Of a stretch of DNA of 64,000 nucleotides, positions 36,171 through 46,799 are shown one piece after another. Numbering within the stretch: the first letter of the stretch is position 1; each line of letters starts with the position of its first letter. The notes under the pieces were generated by a model. It had not been told where the DNA came from. It saw only the letters and a list, made by a program, of their open reading frames with translations, and searched no databases. Position numbers and translations under genes: made by a program. The DNA is taken from contig NZ_FOMG01000012.1 in assembly GCF_900112485.1 (NCBI RefSeq), positions 36,214 to 100,213 on the forward strand, in the 5' to 3' direction. Source of the DNA: Clostridium uliginosum (lineage in GTDB: Bacteria; Bacillota; Clostridia; Clostridiales; Clostridiaceae).

Positions 36171-36236
36171 TACCTTATCATTTCGCATTCTCTGCTCATA
36201 TACTAAATAGAATTAATTTTAAATGGATTGTTGTTT

Positions 36237-37169
36237 ATGATGAAGAATTGTTTTAATAGTAAAGATTTTATTGAAAGAATAACAAAAAATGGACCAGTAT
36301 TAAAGTTTGATAAAGATTCTAAAATAGTACTTTTAAGTGATATGCATAGAGGTGATGGTGGCAACGCAGATTCTCTAAGGCCAAATAAAAATATATATAA
36401 AGCAGCTCTTGGATATTATTTTAGATACGGTTATAATTTAATTGAAGTGGGCGATGGAGATGAGCTGTGGAAAAATAAGAATTGCTCAGATATTGCTTAT
36501 AATTATAAAGATATTTTCAAGATATTGAATAAGTTTAATAATGATAATAGATTATACTTACTTTATGGAAATCATGATATGGTAAAATCTAAACCAGGCT
36601 TTATTCATAAGCAAGAGAAAGCATTTAATAAAATAGATTATGGTTTTGGAAAAGATCTATTACATCTTTATAGTAATACAAAGTTTTATGAAGGACTTAT
36701 ACTTAGATATACTCCAATGAACAAAGATATACTTGTTTTTCATGGACATCAAGTTGATTTTATGAATTGTGAGCTTTGGAAATTTAGTCGATTCTTAGTT
36801 AGATATTTATGGGGATTTTTAGAAGGAGTTGCTGGTTTTAAAGCTCCAACAAGTCCTGCAAATAATTATAATAAAGGAAGTAAAATAGATAAAATTTTAG
36901 AGAGGATAGCAAGAAAAGAAAAGACAATGTTTATATGTGGTCATACTCATAATGATATATTTCCTGAAGTTGGTAAGGGGTTATATTTTAATGATGGATG
37001 TGGTGTATTTCCATCCACAATAACTTCTATTGAAATTGTAAAAGGAGAGATTTCTTTAGTTAAATGGAGCATAGAGGTGGATGAAAAAAATAGTTTGTAT
37101 ATTAAGAAAAGTGTAATTGGAGGACCTCAAAAAATAGAATGGTATTTAGATTACGCAAAAAGGTTATAG
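36237..37169 (+). CDS. Calcineurin-like metallophosphoesterase
   Basis: 310 residues from the ATG at 36237 (36240 also possible); the upstream TTGs lack a ribosome binding site and even the ATGs have only a weak AAATGGA. Metal-binding motifs in order are LLSDMHRGDG (D-x-H), VGDGDELW (G-D), YGNHDMVKS (G-N-H-D), FHGHQVD and CGHTHNDIFP. Substrate unknown; UDP-sugar or phosphoprotein hydrolases share this fold. 16 bases upstream of the dipeptidase. Confidence 0.82.
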   Translation: MMKNCFNSKDFIERITKNGPVLKFDKDSKIVLLSDMHRGDGGNADSLRPNKNIYKAALGYYFRYGYNLIEVGDGDELWKNKNCSDIAYNYKDIFKILNKFNNDNRLYLLYGNHDMVKSKPGFIHKQEKAFNKIDYGFGKDLLHLYSNTKFYEGLILRYTPMNKDILVFHGHQVDFMNCELWKFSRFLVRYLWGFLEGVAGFKAPTSPANNYNKGSKIDKILERIARKEKTMFICGHTHNDIFPEVGKGLYFNDGCGVFPSTITSIEIVKGEISLVKWSIEVDEKNSLYIKKSVIGGPQKIEWYLDYAKRL

Positions 37170-37185
37170 TGGGAGGAAGAAACAA

Positions 37186-38121
37186 ATGAATTTTATTGAT
37201 TTACATTGTGATACCGCAAGCAAAATATATTATGATGAATTAAATATTGAGAGTGATGTATGCAAGGTTAATATTCATAAATTGAAAGAAGGAAATGCAT
37301 TAGCACAGGTGTTTGCTTTTTTTATAGATCAAAGTATAACAAAGACACCGTATGAAGAATTCTTAAAAGTGTATAATAATTTTAATCTTCAAATTAATAA
37401 GCATTCTAGTGAAATAAAGATTGTAAAAAATTTAAAAGAACTTGAATCTTGTAAAAAGAATGGCAAAGTAGGAGCTTTTTTATCAATAGAAGAAGGAGAA
37501 GTAATTGAAGGGGAGGTAGAAAAATTAAGAAATGTCTATCAAATGGGGATTAGAATATTAACTATTACATGGAATTATAAAAATAAACTTGGATATCCTA
37601 ATGCTGGTTTTAAATATCAAAATAATGGATTAACTGAGAAAGGAATAGAAATCCTTGAAGAGGTTGAAACTTTAGGAATAATACCAGATGCTTCACATTT
37701 ATCCGATGGTGGATTTTATAATTTAGCTAAACTGTGTAAGAAACCGTTTATAGCATCTCACTCTAATGCTAGAGCAATAACAAATCATCCTAGAAATTTA
37801 ACTGATGAAATGATAAGGAAATTATCAAATAATGGTGGAGTTATGGGAATAAACTTTTGCTCAGAGTTTTTAGGTAAAGAGAAGATATCATCACTAGAAG
37901 ATATATTGGTTCATATAAAACATATAAAAAATGTTGGAGGAATTGATGTTATATCACTTGGAAGTGATTTTGATGGAATAGATAATGAAGTTGAAATAAG
38001 GGATTGTTCAAAGTTTAATAAACTATATGTAGCTCTTAAAGAAAATGGATTTAATGAAAGTGAGATAGAAAAGATATTTTATAAAAATACAATGAGAGTT
38101 TTTAATGAAGTGTTAAAGTAA
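37186..38121 (+). CDS. Membrane dipeptidase family protein (peptidase M19)
   Basis: 311 residues. Zinc ligands are in DLHCDTASKI (H-x-D) near residue 4, EEGEVIEGE near 106, IPDASHLSDGGF near 167, SHSNARAITNHPRN near 190 and SLGSDFDGID near 267. Hydrolyses dipeptides, often with D-residues, so cell-wall or peptide turnover is likely. RBS GTGGGAGGAAG. Co-transcribed with the metallophosphoesterase. Confidence 0.9.
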   Translation: MNFIDLHCDTASKIYYDELNIESDVCKVNIHKLKEGNALAQVFAFFIDQSITKTPYEEFLKVYNNFNLQINKHSSEIKIVKNLKELESCKKNGKVGAFLSIEEGEVIEGEVEKLRNVYQMGIRILTITWNYKNKLGYPNAGFKYQNNGLTEKGIEILEEVETLGIIPDASHLSDGGFYNLAKLCKKPFIASHSNARAITNHPRNLTDEMIRKLSNNGGVMGINFCSEFLGKEKISSLEDILVHIKHIKNVGGIDVISLGSDFDGIDNEVEIRDCSKFNKLYVALKENGFNESEIEKIFYKNTMRVFNEVLK

Positions 38122-38258
38122 TAATAATGAAATAAAAAAACATCAAAGAAATTTTTAAAAAATACTTTAAAGAAATTTTGAAAAAAGTATATTTATGATA
38201 TCAACTATGCATAACATTATGAAGTTGAAATGCAATAAAGATTAGGAGAAGAGGAAAA

Positions 38259-39002
38259 TTGGGAAAACTATTAGGAAAAGTAGCAATTGTTACTGGTGCT
38301 TCAAGAGGCATAGGAAGGAATATTGCTATAGAATTAGCTAAAGAAGGAACTAATATAGTTATAAATTATTCTAAAGATGATGAAGGAGCACAAGAAACGT
38401 TGAATTGTATAAAAAGCATCGGAGGATATGCTGTTTTATGTAAGGAAGATATATCATCTTATGAATCAACAAAAAAAATAATAGAATTTACTATAAATAC
38501 ATTAGGCAAAGTAGATATTTTAGTGAACAATGCAGCTAAGAGTATTATTGGATTATTTATGGATTCAAGTGAAGAAGGGATAAATGAAATTATAAATACA
38601 AATTTTTTAGGTGCTATATATATGAGTAAGCATGTACTTCCTTACATGGTTTCAAATGGGGGAGGAACTATAGTTAATATTTCATCTATGTGGGGTGATG
38701 TTGGAGCATCTTGTGAGGTATTATATTCTGCTTCAAAAGGTGGATTAAATTTATTTACGAAGTCACTTGCAAAAGAAATGGCTCCTTCAAATATAAGAGT
38801 TAATGGAGTTGCACCTGGCGTTATAGATACAAACATGAATTCATTTTTAGAAGAAGATGAAAGAAAATCTTTAGAAGAAGAGATTCCTATGGGTAGATTT
38901 GGAAAACCTAGTGAGATTGGTAAGATAGTAACATTTCTATGTAGTGATGATTCTTCATATATTACAGGACAAATTATAAGAGCGGATGGTGGATATATTT
39001 AG
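38259..39002 (+). CDS. SDR-family reductase, FabG/YmfI-like
   Basis: 247 residues. NADPH site VTGASRGIGRNIA near residue 12, NNAAKS near 89, and the catalytic Ser (NISSMWG) and Tyr-Lys (YSASKGG) near 138-156. The stretch SSMWGDVGASCEVLYSASKG resembles YmfI, the elongation factor P 5-aminopentanone reductase, more than acyl-carrier FabG. TTG start after AGGAGAAGAGGAAAA. It stands alone, away from any fatty-acid genes, which fits that reading, but the substrate is not proven. Confidence 0.82.
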   Translation: MGKLLGKVAIVTGASRGIGRNIAIELAKEGTNIVINYSKDDEGAQETLNCIKSIGGYAVLCKEDISSYESTKKIIEFTINTLGKVDILVNNAAKSIIGLFMDSSEEGINEIINTNFLGAIYMSKHVLPYMVSNGGGTIVNISSMWGDVGASCEVLYSASKGGLNLFTKSLAKEMAPSNIRVNGVAPGVIDTNMNSFLEEDERKSLEEEIPMGRFGKPSEIGKIVTFLCSDDSSYITGQIIRADGGYI

Positions 39003-39024
39003 AATTAATTATTGATAAAAATAG

Positions 39025-39232
39025 ACTATGTTTTAAAATCGTGTTGATATTGTAATATAAAGCTCATGGACGGTGGAATGAATTTATATAGGAAACTCGA
39101 CTCATGTGCATTTGCTGAGTAAATTCAAAAGCAAAATATAAAATTTTGATTTTCACTTAAGAGTTCTACAAAGCAAATTCCAATGCCAATTCGCTCTTAT
39201 ATTACAATATCAACATTCGATTAAAACATAGC
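39025..39232. repeat. Family C palindromic repeat, complete copy
   Basis: Ends ACTATGTTTTAAAATCGTG and CGATTAAAACATAG. The arms TGTTGATATTGTAATATAA and TTATATTACAATATCAACA pair. The interior of about 130 bases contains AAGCTCATGGACGGTG, which recurs in other copies. Confidence 0.8.
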
Positions 39233-39236
39233 CTAA

Positions 39237-39289
39237 AAATATCCCTTAAAAAGAGTATGTTAAATCATATTTTTAAGGGATATTTTTTA
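39237..39289. terminator. Bidirectional terminator between the SDR gene and ilvE
   Basis: AATATCCCTTAAAAA pairs with TTTTTAAGGGATATT, with A/T runs on both sides. Confidence 0.88.
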
Positions 39290-39307
39290 TAATTAGCTTA
39301 GACATAT

Positions 39308-40336
39308 TTATTTTACTTCATATATCCAGCCTTCTGGAGCTTTAACATCACCAAGTTGAATTCCATAAAGAGTATCATATAATTTACGAGTTATAGGACC
39401 TACTTCAGTTTCACTGTAGAATACATGTAAATTATCTTTATATTGAATTCCTCCAATAGGAGTAATTACGGCAGCAGTACCACAAGCACCTGCTTCCTTA
39501 AATTGATCTAATTCATCAATGAAAACTTCCTTTTCATAAACTGGCATATTTAAATAATGTTCTGCAATATAAAGAAGTGAATATTTAGTTATGCTAGGTA
39601 ATATGGAAGGTGATGCAGGAGTAACAAATTCATCATTTTTAGTTATTCCAAAGAAATTTGCAGCACCCACTTCTTCAATTTTAGTATGAGTTGCAGGATC
39701 TAAGTATATACAATCAGCAAATCCTTTTTTTGCAGCTTCAGCATGTGCTTGAAGAGATGCTGCATAGTTACCACCAACTTTTTGTCCTCCAGTACCATGA
39801 GGAGCAGCTCTATCATAATCATCTGAAACAATAAAATTACAAGGAGTTAATCCATCCTTAAAGTAAGGACCAACTGGCATACAGAATATAGTAAATATAT
39901 ATTCTGGAGCTGGTTTAACACCTATGTTATGTCCAACACCCATCATAACTGGTCTAATATATAAGGTAGCACCACTTCCATAAGGTGGAACATATTCTTT
40001 ATTAGCTTTTACAACTTGCATAACAGCATTAATAAATTTCTCTTCAGGAATTTCTGGCATAAGAAGTTTTTTACAACTTTCATTTATACGTGCTGAATTT
40101 CTATCAGGTCTAAATAATTGAATTTTACCTTCTTTTGTTGTGTATGCCTTAAGGCCTTCAAAACAACTTTGGCCATAGTGAAGAACAGTAGAAGCTTCAC
40201 TAATATGAAGCATATTGTCTTCAGTTAGTTTACCTTCATCCCACTTACCATCTTTCCATACTGAAATATAACGAAGATCTGTTTTTATATAATCAAATCC
40301 TAGTTTGCTCCAATCAATATCAACTTTTTTCCCCAT
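39308..40336 (-). CDS. ilvE: Branched-chain amino-acid aminotransferase
   Basis: Class IV PLP transaminase, last step of leucine, isoleucine and valine synthesis and first step of their breakdown. 342 residues from the ATG at 40336 (GGAGGAATACAAA upstream; an in-frame ATG five codons earlier overlaps that site). The PLP lysine is in GGQKVGGNYAAS near residue 192; LFRPDRNSARINESCKKLLM and LQAHAEAAKKGFADCIYLD are family motifs. It complements the liv transporter upstream. Confidence 0.95.
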   Translation of the reverse strand: MGKKVDIDWSKLGFDYIKTDLRYISVWKDGKWDEGKLTEDNMLHISEASTVLHYGQSCFEGLKAYTTKEGKIQLFRPDRNSARINESCKKLLMPEIPEEKFINAVMQVVKANKEYVPPYGSGATLYIRPVMMGVGHNIGVKPAPEYIFTIFCMPVGPYFKDGLTPCNFIVSDDYDRAAPHGTGGQKVGGNYAASLQAHAEAAKKGFADCIYLDPATHTKIEEVGAANFFGITKNDEFVTPASPSILPSITKYSLLYIAEHYLNMPVYEKEVFIDELDQFKEAGACGTAAVITPIGGIQYKDNLHVFYSETEVGPITRKLYDTLYGIQLGDVKAPEGWIYEVK

Positions 40337-40561
40337 TTTGTATTCCTCCATATCTATAGGCTTAATGCCTTCGTTTATTTAATATCATCTATTGTAGCAC
40401 TACTTAAAAAATATTTCCACAATTTAATATAAAAAGCAAAATTTTATTATTAAATCAACAATAAAAATGAGTAAATCATAAACAATTAATAATTATTCTG
40501 CGTGCCTTATTATTAAAAAACATAAATTTATATATTTAATCTTTAATTATGTATTGATAGT

Positions 40562-42460
40562 TTATTTCCATGGAGCAGCATCAGAAGGCATTCTAAAATC
40601 TCCTCTAGGGCTTAGAGATATACTTCCAACTTTAGGACCATCAGGTAAAGCACTTCTCTTAAATTGTTGGGTGAAAAATCTCCACATAAATTTATCAAGA
40701 CATTTCTCAATTTCAGCATTACTATAATTGCCTTTAAATGCTTCAGTGGCTAAGAAAAATATTCTTTCCTTTGATGAACCATGTTTTATAAAATGATATA
40801 AGAAGAAATCATGAAGTTCATAAGGACCTACTATATCTTCAGTTTTTTGAGTGATTTCTCCATTAGAATCTTTAGGTAGTAACTCTGGACTTACTGGAGT
40901 ATCTAATATATCAATAAGAGTATTGCTAACTGTATCATTAGATTCTTTATCAGCTACATATTTCACTAAATATCTAACTAAAGTTTTTGGAATGGAAGGA
41001 TTTACAGAATACATAGACATATGATCCCCGTTATAAGTACACCATCCAAGTGCTAGTTCAGATAAATCTCCAGTACCGATTAAAAGTCCATGCTCTTTGT
41101 TTGCTAAGTCCATTAAAATTTGAGTTCTTTCTCTTGCTTGCACGTTCTCATAAGTAACATCATGTATGTCTTTATCATGACCAATGTCTTTAAAATGTTG
41201 AAGAGCAGCATCGACAATATTTATTTCTCTTAAATCACAATTTAGTTCTTTGCATAAAGTCAACGCATTATTATATGTTCTATCAGTAGTTCCAAAACCA
41301 GGCATAGTAATAGCTACGATATTCTTTTTATCTAAATGAAGCAGTTCAAATGTTTTAACTATTACAAGAAGAGCAAGAGTAGAATCTAATCCACCTGAAA
41401 TTCCAATTACAGCTTTTTTTGATCCTGTATGCTCAAATCTTTTTGCTAAAGCAGAACTTTGAATATTGAATATTTCTTTACATCGTTCTTCTCTTTCTTT
41501 TTTAGAAGACGGAACAAAAGGATGTTTATCTATAAATCTATCAAATTTTTCAATGCTAGTAGTTTTAAATTTGAAATTAATTGTATAAGGTTTTTTACCT
41601 GTAAATTTAGAAGCATCTCTAAAACTGAGATTTTTCATTCTTTCAGCTCTTAATTTAAAAACATCAATATAAGAATATATAACTTCATTTTCTCTTTGGA
41701 ATCTTTCATTTTCCTTTAATAAAGAACCATTTTCGCTAATTAATAAATGTCCACTAAATAATAAATCAGTTGATGATTCATGAACTCCAGCGGAAGAATA
41801 AATATAACTACATATTCCTCTAGCACTTTGATTTAATATAAGGCTTTTTCTGTAGTTCATTTTGCTTACTAATTCATTAGAAGCAGAAAGATTTCCTATT
41901 ATATTAGCACCCATAAGAGAAAGATAAGAACTAGGAGGAATAGTTACCCATAAATCTTCACAAATTTCAACTCCAAAGTTTGCAATATTAGAAGAAAAAA
42001 TGAGATTTGTACCAAAAGGAATATTCTTTTGAAAAGGTAAATTTATTTCATAAGTTTCTATAGAAATACCTTCAGTAAACCACCTTTTTTCGTAAAATTC
42101 ACTATAATTAGGAATATATGATTTTGGAACTATCCCTAAAATATCTCCTTTAAATAATAAAAAAGCACAATTATATAATATACTATCAATTAATAGAGGA
42201 GCACCTACTGCAATTAAAATATCTTTATCTTCAGTAGCACGTAATATCTCATGTATACCATTTAAAGATTTATTTAAAAGATAATCTTGTAAAAATAAAT
42301 CTCCACATGTATAAGATGTGACACAAAGCTCTGGAAATACTATAAATTTACTTGAATTTTTGTTAGCATTATTTATACAATCTAAAATATTAGAAATGTT
42401 ATAATCTACATCTCCAACTCTTGTTTTAGGACATGCAGATGAAACCTTAATAAAATCCAT
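40562..42460 (-). CDS. nadE: Glutamine-dependent NAD+ synthetase
   Basis: 632 residues in two domains. Residues 1-280 are a nitrilase-type glutaminase with FPELCVTSYT (Glu), PKSYIPNYSEFYEKR (Lys) and GVEICEDLWV (Cys near 167). Residues 310-632 are the NAD synthetase with ATP loop GISGGLDSTLALL near 355 and TGDLSELALGW. It converts nicotinate adenine dinucleotide to NAD. RBS TTGGAGTTGATAAT. Monocistronic. Confidence 0.95.
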   Translation of the reverse strand: MDFIKVSSACPKTRVGDVDYNISNILDCINNANKNSSKFIVFPELCVTSYTCGDLFLQDYLLNKSLNGIHEILRATEDKDILIAVGAPLLIDSILYNCAFLLFKGDILGIVPKSYIPNYSEFYEKRWFTEGISIETYEINLPFQKNIPFGTNLIFSSNIANFGVEICEDLWVTIPPSSYLSLMGANIIGNLSASNELVSKMNYRKSLILNQSARGICSYIYSSAGVHESSTDLLFSGHLLISENGSLLKENERFQRENEVIYSYIDVFKLRAERMKNLSFRDASKFTGKKPYTINFKFKTTSIEKFDRFIDKHPFVPSSKKEREERCKEIFNIQSSALAKRFEHTGSKKAVIGISGGLDSTLALLVIVKTFELLHLDKKNIVAITMPGFGTTDRTYNNALTLCKELNCDLREINIVDAALQHFKDIGHDKDIHDVTYENVQARERTQILMDLANKEHGLLIGTGDLSELALGWCTYNGDHMSMYSVNPSIPKTLVRYLVKYVADKESNDTVSNTLIDILDTPVSPELLPKDSNGEITQKTEDIVGPYELHDFFLYHFIKHGSSKERIFFLATEAFKGNYSNAEIEKCLDKFMWRFFTQQFKRSALPDGPKVGSISLSPRGDFRMPSDAAPWK

Positions 42461-42736
42461 ATTATCAACTCCAATTTTTATTATATACTTTTAGTATAAC
42501 CAATAATATCTGTTATATATAACCATAATATGATGAAAGTAATAGAAAATCAATGACAATAATAAGAAGGATATTTAATAAGGTACATTCAAAAGATAAA
42601 TAATTTACAAACAGAATTGAAATATGATATAATATGGTTTATTATACTATATAACCAAATTATACTAAGTAGTACTTTGGAAAACTTAGTAATTAATGAT
42701 ATACTAAGTACAGTAAATACAAAGGAGGAGAATATA

Positions 42737-43171
42737 GTGACAAGCCTTATATTTTGGATTGTAGTTGGGATTGCTGTATTTTTATTAGATATTTTTACTA
42801 GTAGCTTTCTGTTTGTATGGTTTTCAATAGGTGCAATTGCAGCATTTATAGCTGGATGCTTAAATGCAAATTTTGTAGTTCAAGCAATAATTTTTTTAGT
42901 AGTAAGCATTATTGCAATTTCAATTGGATATCCTTGGATAAGAAAAAAATATAAAAATTGTGAGCATAGAACACCACTTATGGAAGAAAATTATATTGGA
43001 AGAGTAATGATAGCAGAAAAAGATATTGAGAGTAAAGTAACTTTAAAAGTAAGTGGCATATATTGGACAGGCATTAATGAGGGAGATTTAATACACGAAG
43101 GAGAGAATTTTGTTATTTCAGGAATTCAAGGAACAAAATTAAAGATTAAAAAAGTAGAGGAGGAAAAATAA
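42737..43171 (+). CDS. NfeD-family membrane protein
   Basis: 144 residues from the GTG at 42737, 6 bases after AAAGGAGGAG; the longer frame start at 42617 has no ribosome binding site. Three to four membrane segments (residues 5-75), then a C-terminal OB-fold domain (about 85-144: GRVMIAEKDIESKVTLKV). Short NfeD proteins pair with SPFH proteins; the SPFH gene starts 2 bases downstream. Confidence 0.88.
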   Translation: MTSLIFWIVVGIAVFLLDIFTSSFLFVWFSIGAIAAFIAGCLNANFVVQAIIFLVVSIIAISIGYPWIRKKYKNCEHRTPLMEENYIGRVMIAEKDIESKVTLKVSGIYWTGINEGDLIHEGENFVISGIQGTKLKIKKVEEEK

Positions 43172-43173
43172 TA

Positions 43174-44115
43174 ATGGTTATAATTATACCAATAATATTA
43201 ATATTTATAATATTTACAATTTTATCTTCAATTAAAATTGTAAATACTGGATACCTATGTGTTGTAGAGAGGCTTGGTCAATTTAGTAGGGTGTTAGAAC
43301 CAGGATGGCATTTTATAATTCCTTTTGCTGATTTTGTGAGAAAAAGAATTTCAACAAAACAACAAATATTAGATGTACCACCACAATCAGTTATAACTAA
43401 AGATAATGTTAAAATTTCAGTAGATAATGTTATATTCTATAAATTATTAAATGCTAGAGACGCTGTATATAACATAGAAGATTATAAATCAGGTATAGTA
43501 TATTCAGCTACAACAAATATTAGAAATATTTTGGGAAACATGAGTCTTGATGAAATACTATCAGGAAGAGACGCAATAAATCAAAATCTTTTAAGTATTA
43601 TTGATGAAGTAACAGATGCTTATGGAATTAAAATCTTAAGTGTTGAAATAAAAAATATCATACCTCCAGCTGAAATTCAACAAGCTATGGAGAAACAAAT
43701 GAGAGCAGAACGTGATAAGAGAGCTATGATTCTTCAAGCAGAAGGTCTTAGACAATCGCAAATTGAAAAAGCTGAAGGAGAAAAACAATCTCAAATACTT
43801 ACAGCAGAAGCAGAAAAAGAAGCAAATATTAGAAGAGCAGAAGGTTTAAAAGAATCTCAACTACTTGAAGCTGAAGGTAAGGCTAAAGCAATTGAAAAAA
43901 TTTCAGAGGCTGAAGCTTCAGCAATAATGAAAGTAAATAAAGCTATTATAGAATCAGGTACTGATGAAAGAGTTATTGCTATAAAGCAAGTTGAAGCTCT
44001 TAAAGAAATGGCTTTAAATCCTGCTAATAAGTTAATACTTCCAAATGAAACTTTATCATCATTAGGAAGCTTAGCTGCAATAGCTGATACATTAAAAGAT
44101 GCTTATAAGAAATAG
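43174..44115 (+). CDS. SPFH/band 7 (stomatin/QmcA-like) membrane protein
   Basis: 313 residues. One N-terminal membrane segment (2-22), then the band 7 domain (TGYLCVVERLGQFSRVLEPGWH onward). A long Glu/Ala-rich coiled coil at 180-265 has repeated AEGLRQSQ, AEGEKQSQ, AEAEKEAN and AEGKAKA units. Forms membrane-microdomain oligomers with NfeD. 2-base gap to nfeD with GGAGGAAAAATA as the ribosome binding site. Confidence 0.93.
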   Translation: MVIIIPIILIFIIFTILSSIKIVNTGYLCVVERLGQFSRVLEPGWHFIIPFADFVRKRISTKQQILDVPPQSVITKDNVKISVDNVIFYKLLNARDAVYNIEDYKSGIVYSATTNIRNILGNMSLDEILSGRDAINQNLLSIIDEVTDAYGIKILSVEIKNIIPPAEIQQAMEKQMRAERDKRAMILQAEGLRQSQIEKAEGEKQSQILTAEAEKEANIRRAEGLKESQLLEAEGKAKAIEKISEAEASAIMKVNKAIIESGTDERVIAIKQVEALKEMALNPANKLILPNETLSSLGSLAAIADTLKDAYKK

Positions 44116-44133
44116 TAAAACTATACAATAAAA

Positions 44134-44231
44134 GGCTTTGTTTTAAAACCGTGTTGATATTGTAATATAAAGCTCATGGACGGTGAAATTTACTATTATA
44201 TAACAATATCAACATTCTTCTAAAACATAGC
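44134..44231. repeat. Family C palindromic repeat, short copy
   Basis: 98 bp. GGCTTTGTTTTAAAACCGTG to CTTCTAAAACATAGCG, including AAGCTCATGGACGGTG, with the long interior of the 39025 copy missing. Confidence 0.8.
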
Positions 44232-44237
44232 GAAATA

Positions 44238-44283
44238 AAAAAAGATGTTTCTATATATTATTATTTAGAAGCATCTTTTTTTG
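44238..44283. terminator. Bidirectional terminator between the SPFH and PTS genes
   Basis: AAAAAGATGTTTCTA pairs with TAGAAGCATCTTTTT (one mismatch), flanked by A and T runs. Confidence 0.85.
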
Positions 44284-44307
44284 TATAGTATGAAAATTGA
44301 ATATGTA

Positions 44308-46350
44308 TTATTGTTTAATACTAGCTATATTTTTATCTTTAGCTTTATGTTTTCCATAATTAATTTTCAATTCTGCATTTTCATTTAAATTAGTAAAAAC
44401 TACAGGAGTTATTATTGAAGGAACTTTATCTTTAATTGAATTAAAGTCTACTTCTAGTAATTTATCACCTGCTTTTACTTTATCACCTTGAGTCACAAAA
44501 GATTTAAATCCTTCCCCTTTTAGATTTACAGTATCCATTCCGACATGAATTAAAATTTCCAATCCATCATTTGATACTAATCCAAGAGCGTGCTTAGTTG
44601 GAAATAAAGTAGCGATTGTAGCATCGATAGGTGAATAAACTATATTATCTTCTGGAACAATAGCAAATCCATCACCCATCATTTTTTCAGAAAAAACATC
44701 ATCAGGAACTTCAGATATTGGTATTATTTGCCCACCTATAGGACAAATGATACTACAATTTATAGAGCTTTTTTCATTGGAAGTTGACTGATAAACATCT
44801 TCTTGAATGTCATCTACATCGTCTGAAACAATCAACTTACCTGAAATAATATCTTTCATTTGAGTTTTGATATTGTCTGATTTAGGTCCAAAAATTGCTT
44901 GGATATTATTACCTACTTCCATAACACCTGCAGCACCTAATTGTTTAAGTTTATTTTTATCTACTTTATCTTTATCTTTAACTATTACCCTAAGTCTTGT
45001 AATACAAGCATCAAGATTATCAAGGTTTTCTTTTCCGCCGAATGCTCCAATTATGGCATTAGCTAAAGCACTTCCTTCTTTTCTAGTACTAGGAGTACTG
45101 GCTAAGATATCATCATCTTCTCTACCTGGAGTCTTTAAATCAAATTTTCTAATAAAAAATCTAAATCCAAAGTAGTATATTACTGAAAAACAAAGTCCTA
45201 CAACGATTGCTAACCACCATCGTGTTCTATTTGGAATAACTCCAAATAATATAAAGTCTATAATACCACCAGAAAAAGTTAAACCTATTTTTACATTAAG
45301 AAGTTGCATTATCATAAATGAAAGTCCAGCAAAAACACAGTGAACTGCGAATAATACTGGAGCTACGAATAAAAACGCAAATTCAAGTGGTTCTGTAATA
45401 CCTGTTAAAAATGTAGTTAACGCTCCAGAAATTAAAATACCAGAAACTAGACTTTTCTTTTCAGGCTTAGCTTCATGATACATAGCAAGTGCAGCAGCAG
45501 GGAGTCCAAACATCATAAAAGGAAATTTACCAGTCATAAATGTACCTGCAGTAAAAGGAACTAGGTCTTTAAGTTGAGCAAAGAAAATCTTTTGATCACC
45601 TAAAACTAAATTTCCAGCTTTATCAACGTATTCACCAAATTGATACCAGAAAGGATTATACCAAATATGATGTAATCCAAATGGAATCAATGCTCTTTCA
45701 ACAACACCAAATACAAATGCAGCAAATGTTTTATTTGTATCTATCATGCTCCTTGAAAAAATAAAAAGTCCATTTTGAATTGGAGGCCAAACAAATGTCA
45801 TAACAATTCCTAGTAATACCGCAGATGCAGCAGTTACTATAGGAACAAATCTCTTTCCAGCAAAGAAACCTAAGTAAGAGGGGAGTTCTATATTATAGAA
45901 TCTTTTATATAGCGAGGAGGCTATAACTCCTATGATAATACCACCAAAAACACCAGTTTGTAGCGTTGGGATTCCAAGGACTAATGCATACATTGGGTCA
46001 GTTAATTGAGCATTTGTAACTCCTAACATTTTACCCATTGTTGTATTCATAATTAAAAGACCTACTATAGCAGCCAGACCAGCAACACCATCTCCATCAC
46101 TTAGTCCAACAGCAACACCAACAGCAAATATTAAAGGTAGATTATCAAAAATGATACCGCCAGAACGTTCCATTACTGTTGCAAATAATTGAAAACCAGT
46201 AGCACCAAAAATAGGCATTCTAACTAAAAAATCTGGATTTTGAAACATGGTGCCAAATGCAAGTAGTATACCAGCAGCTGGCAATAGTGCAACAGGTAAC
46301 ATTAAAGCTTTTCCGATTTTTTGTAGTTCGCCAAAAACTTTTTTCCACAT
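44308..46350 (-). CDS. ptsG: PTS glucose-type transporter EIICBA
   Basis: 680 residues in three fused domains. EIIC (1-385): about ten membrane segments, with the sugar-site [11 protein letters not shown] near residue 330. EIIB (about 425-505): DACITRLRV with the phospho-Cys near 447. EIIA (about 530-680): [14 protein letters not shown] with the phospho-His near 600. Takes up and phosphorylates glucose or N-acetylglucosamine with HPr as donor; the sequence fits the glucose group better, but the sugar is not certain. RBS AAAAGGAGTAATTATTT. No antiterminator (RAT) site seen upstream. Confidence 0.88.
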   Translation of the reverse strand: MWKKVFGELQKIGKALMLPVALLPAAGILLAFGTMFQNPDFLVRMPIFGATGFQLFATVMERSGGIIFDNLPLIFAVGVAVGLSDGDGVAGLAAIVGLLIMNTTMGKMLGVTNAQLTDPMYALVLGIPTLQTGVFGGIIIGVIASSLYKRFYNIELPSYLGFFAGKRFVPIVTAASAVLLGIVMTFVWPPIQNGLFIFSRSMIDTNKTFAAFVFGVVERALIPFGLHHIWYNPFWYQFGEYVDKAGNLVLGDQKIFFAQLKDLVPFTAGTFMTGKFPFMMFGLPAAALAMYHEAKPEKKSLVSGILISGALTTFLTGITEPLEFAFLFVAPVLFAVHCVFAGLSFMIMQLLNVKIGLTFSGGIIDFILFGVIPNRTRWWLAIVVGLCFSVIYYFGFRFFIRKFDLKTPGREDDDILASTPSTRKEGSALANAIIGAFGGKENLDNLDACITRLRVIVKDKDKVDKNKLKQLGAAGVMEVGNNIQAIFGPKSDNIKTQMKDIISGKLIVSDDVDDIQEDVYQSTSNEKSSINCSIICPIGGQIIPISEVPDDVFSEKMMGDGFAIVPEDNIVYSPIDATIATLFPTKHALGLVSNDGLEILIHVGMDTVNLKGEGFKSFVTQGDKVKAGDKLLEVDFNSIKDKVPSIITPVVFTNLNENAELKINYGKHKAKDKNIASIKQ

Positions 46351-46799
46351 AAATAATTACTCCTTTTCTTTTAAATTATCAAACTTAGTATTACCTAATA
46401 AATTAAAAATATTAAAAAAATTAGTAATAATAAGTATTTTAATATCATAATAAAGAAGATATTGTAGAATAAAGCAAAAAAATAGTAGTACTGATTAGTA
46501 TAAAAACTGTTGAAGAATTGTTAGAAAAGTATTAGAATATGAAGTATAAGTTTATATTTGCGATATTAGGCACATTCAAAAAATAACAGACCAAATATAC
46601 GGTGCATCTTTGGTCTGTTATTTTGTTTCATGTGACTTATGAAAAAGTAAAAAACTGATGTGCTTTTATATTTTGTATAGAAAGATATAAATATAATTAA
46701 ATAAAGGTATATTTAATTTGTAACTCTAGGTTAGTATAATAATGTATATACTAAGATTTTTAGTTACTTATTTAAAAATGCTTTACTTGAGGTGAAAAG
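46351..46799. other. 449-base gap with a family B hairpin
   Basis: Divergent region of ptsG and the lipoprotein gene. Holds the repeat at 46568-46638 and the GAGGTGAAAAG ribosome binding site; no RAT or cre site recognised. Confidence 0.55.
46568..46638. repeat. Family B palindromic repeat, short copy
   Basis: AGGCACATTCAAAAAATAAC and AGACCAAA pair with TTTGGTCT and GTTATTTTGTTTCATGTGAC. About 70 bp, no interior. Confidence 0.78.

Noticed and set aside
39308..40560. T-box or CodY site upstream of ilvE
   Set aside because: No GGGTGG T-box core and no AATTTTCWGAAAATT-like match was found in the upstream region.
46351..46560. Possible RAT antiterminator site upstream of ptsG
   Set aside because: No sequence like the conserved GGATTGTTACT core or an overlapping terminator was found.
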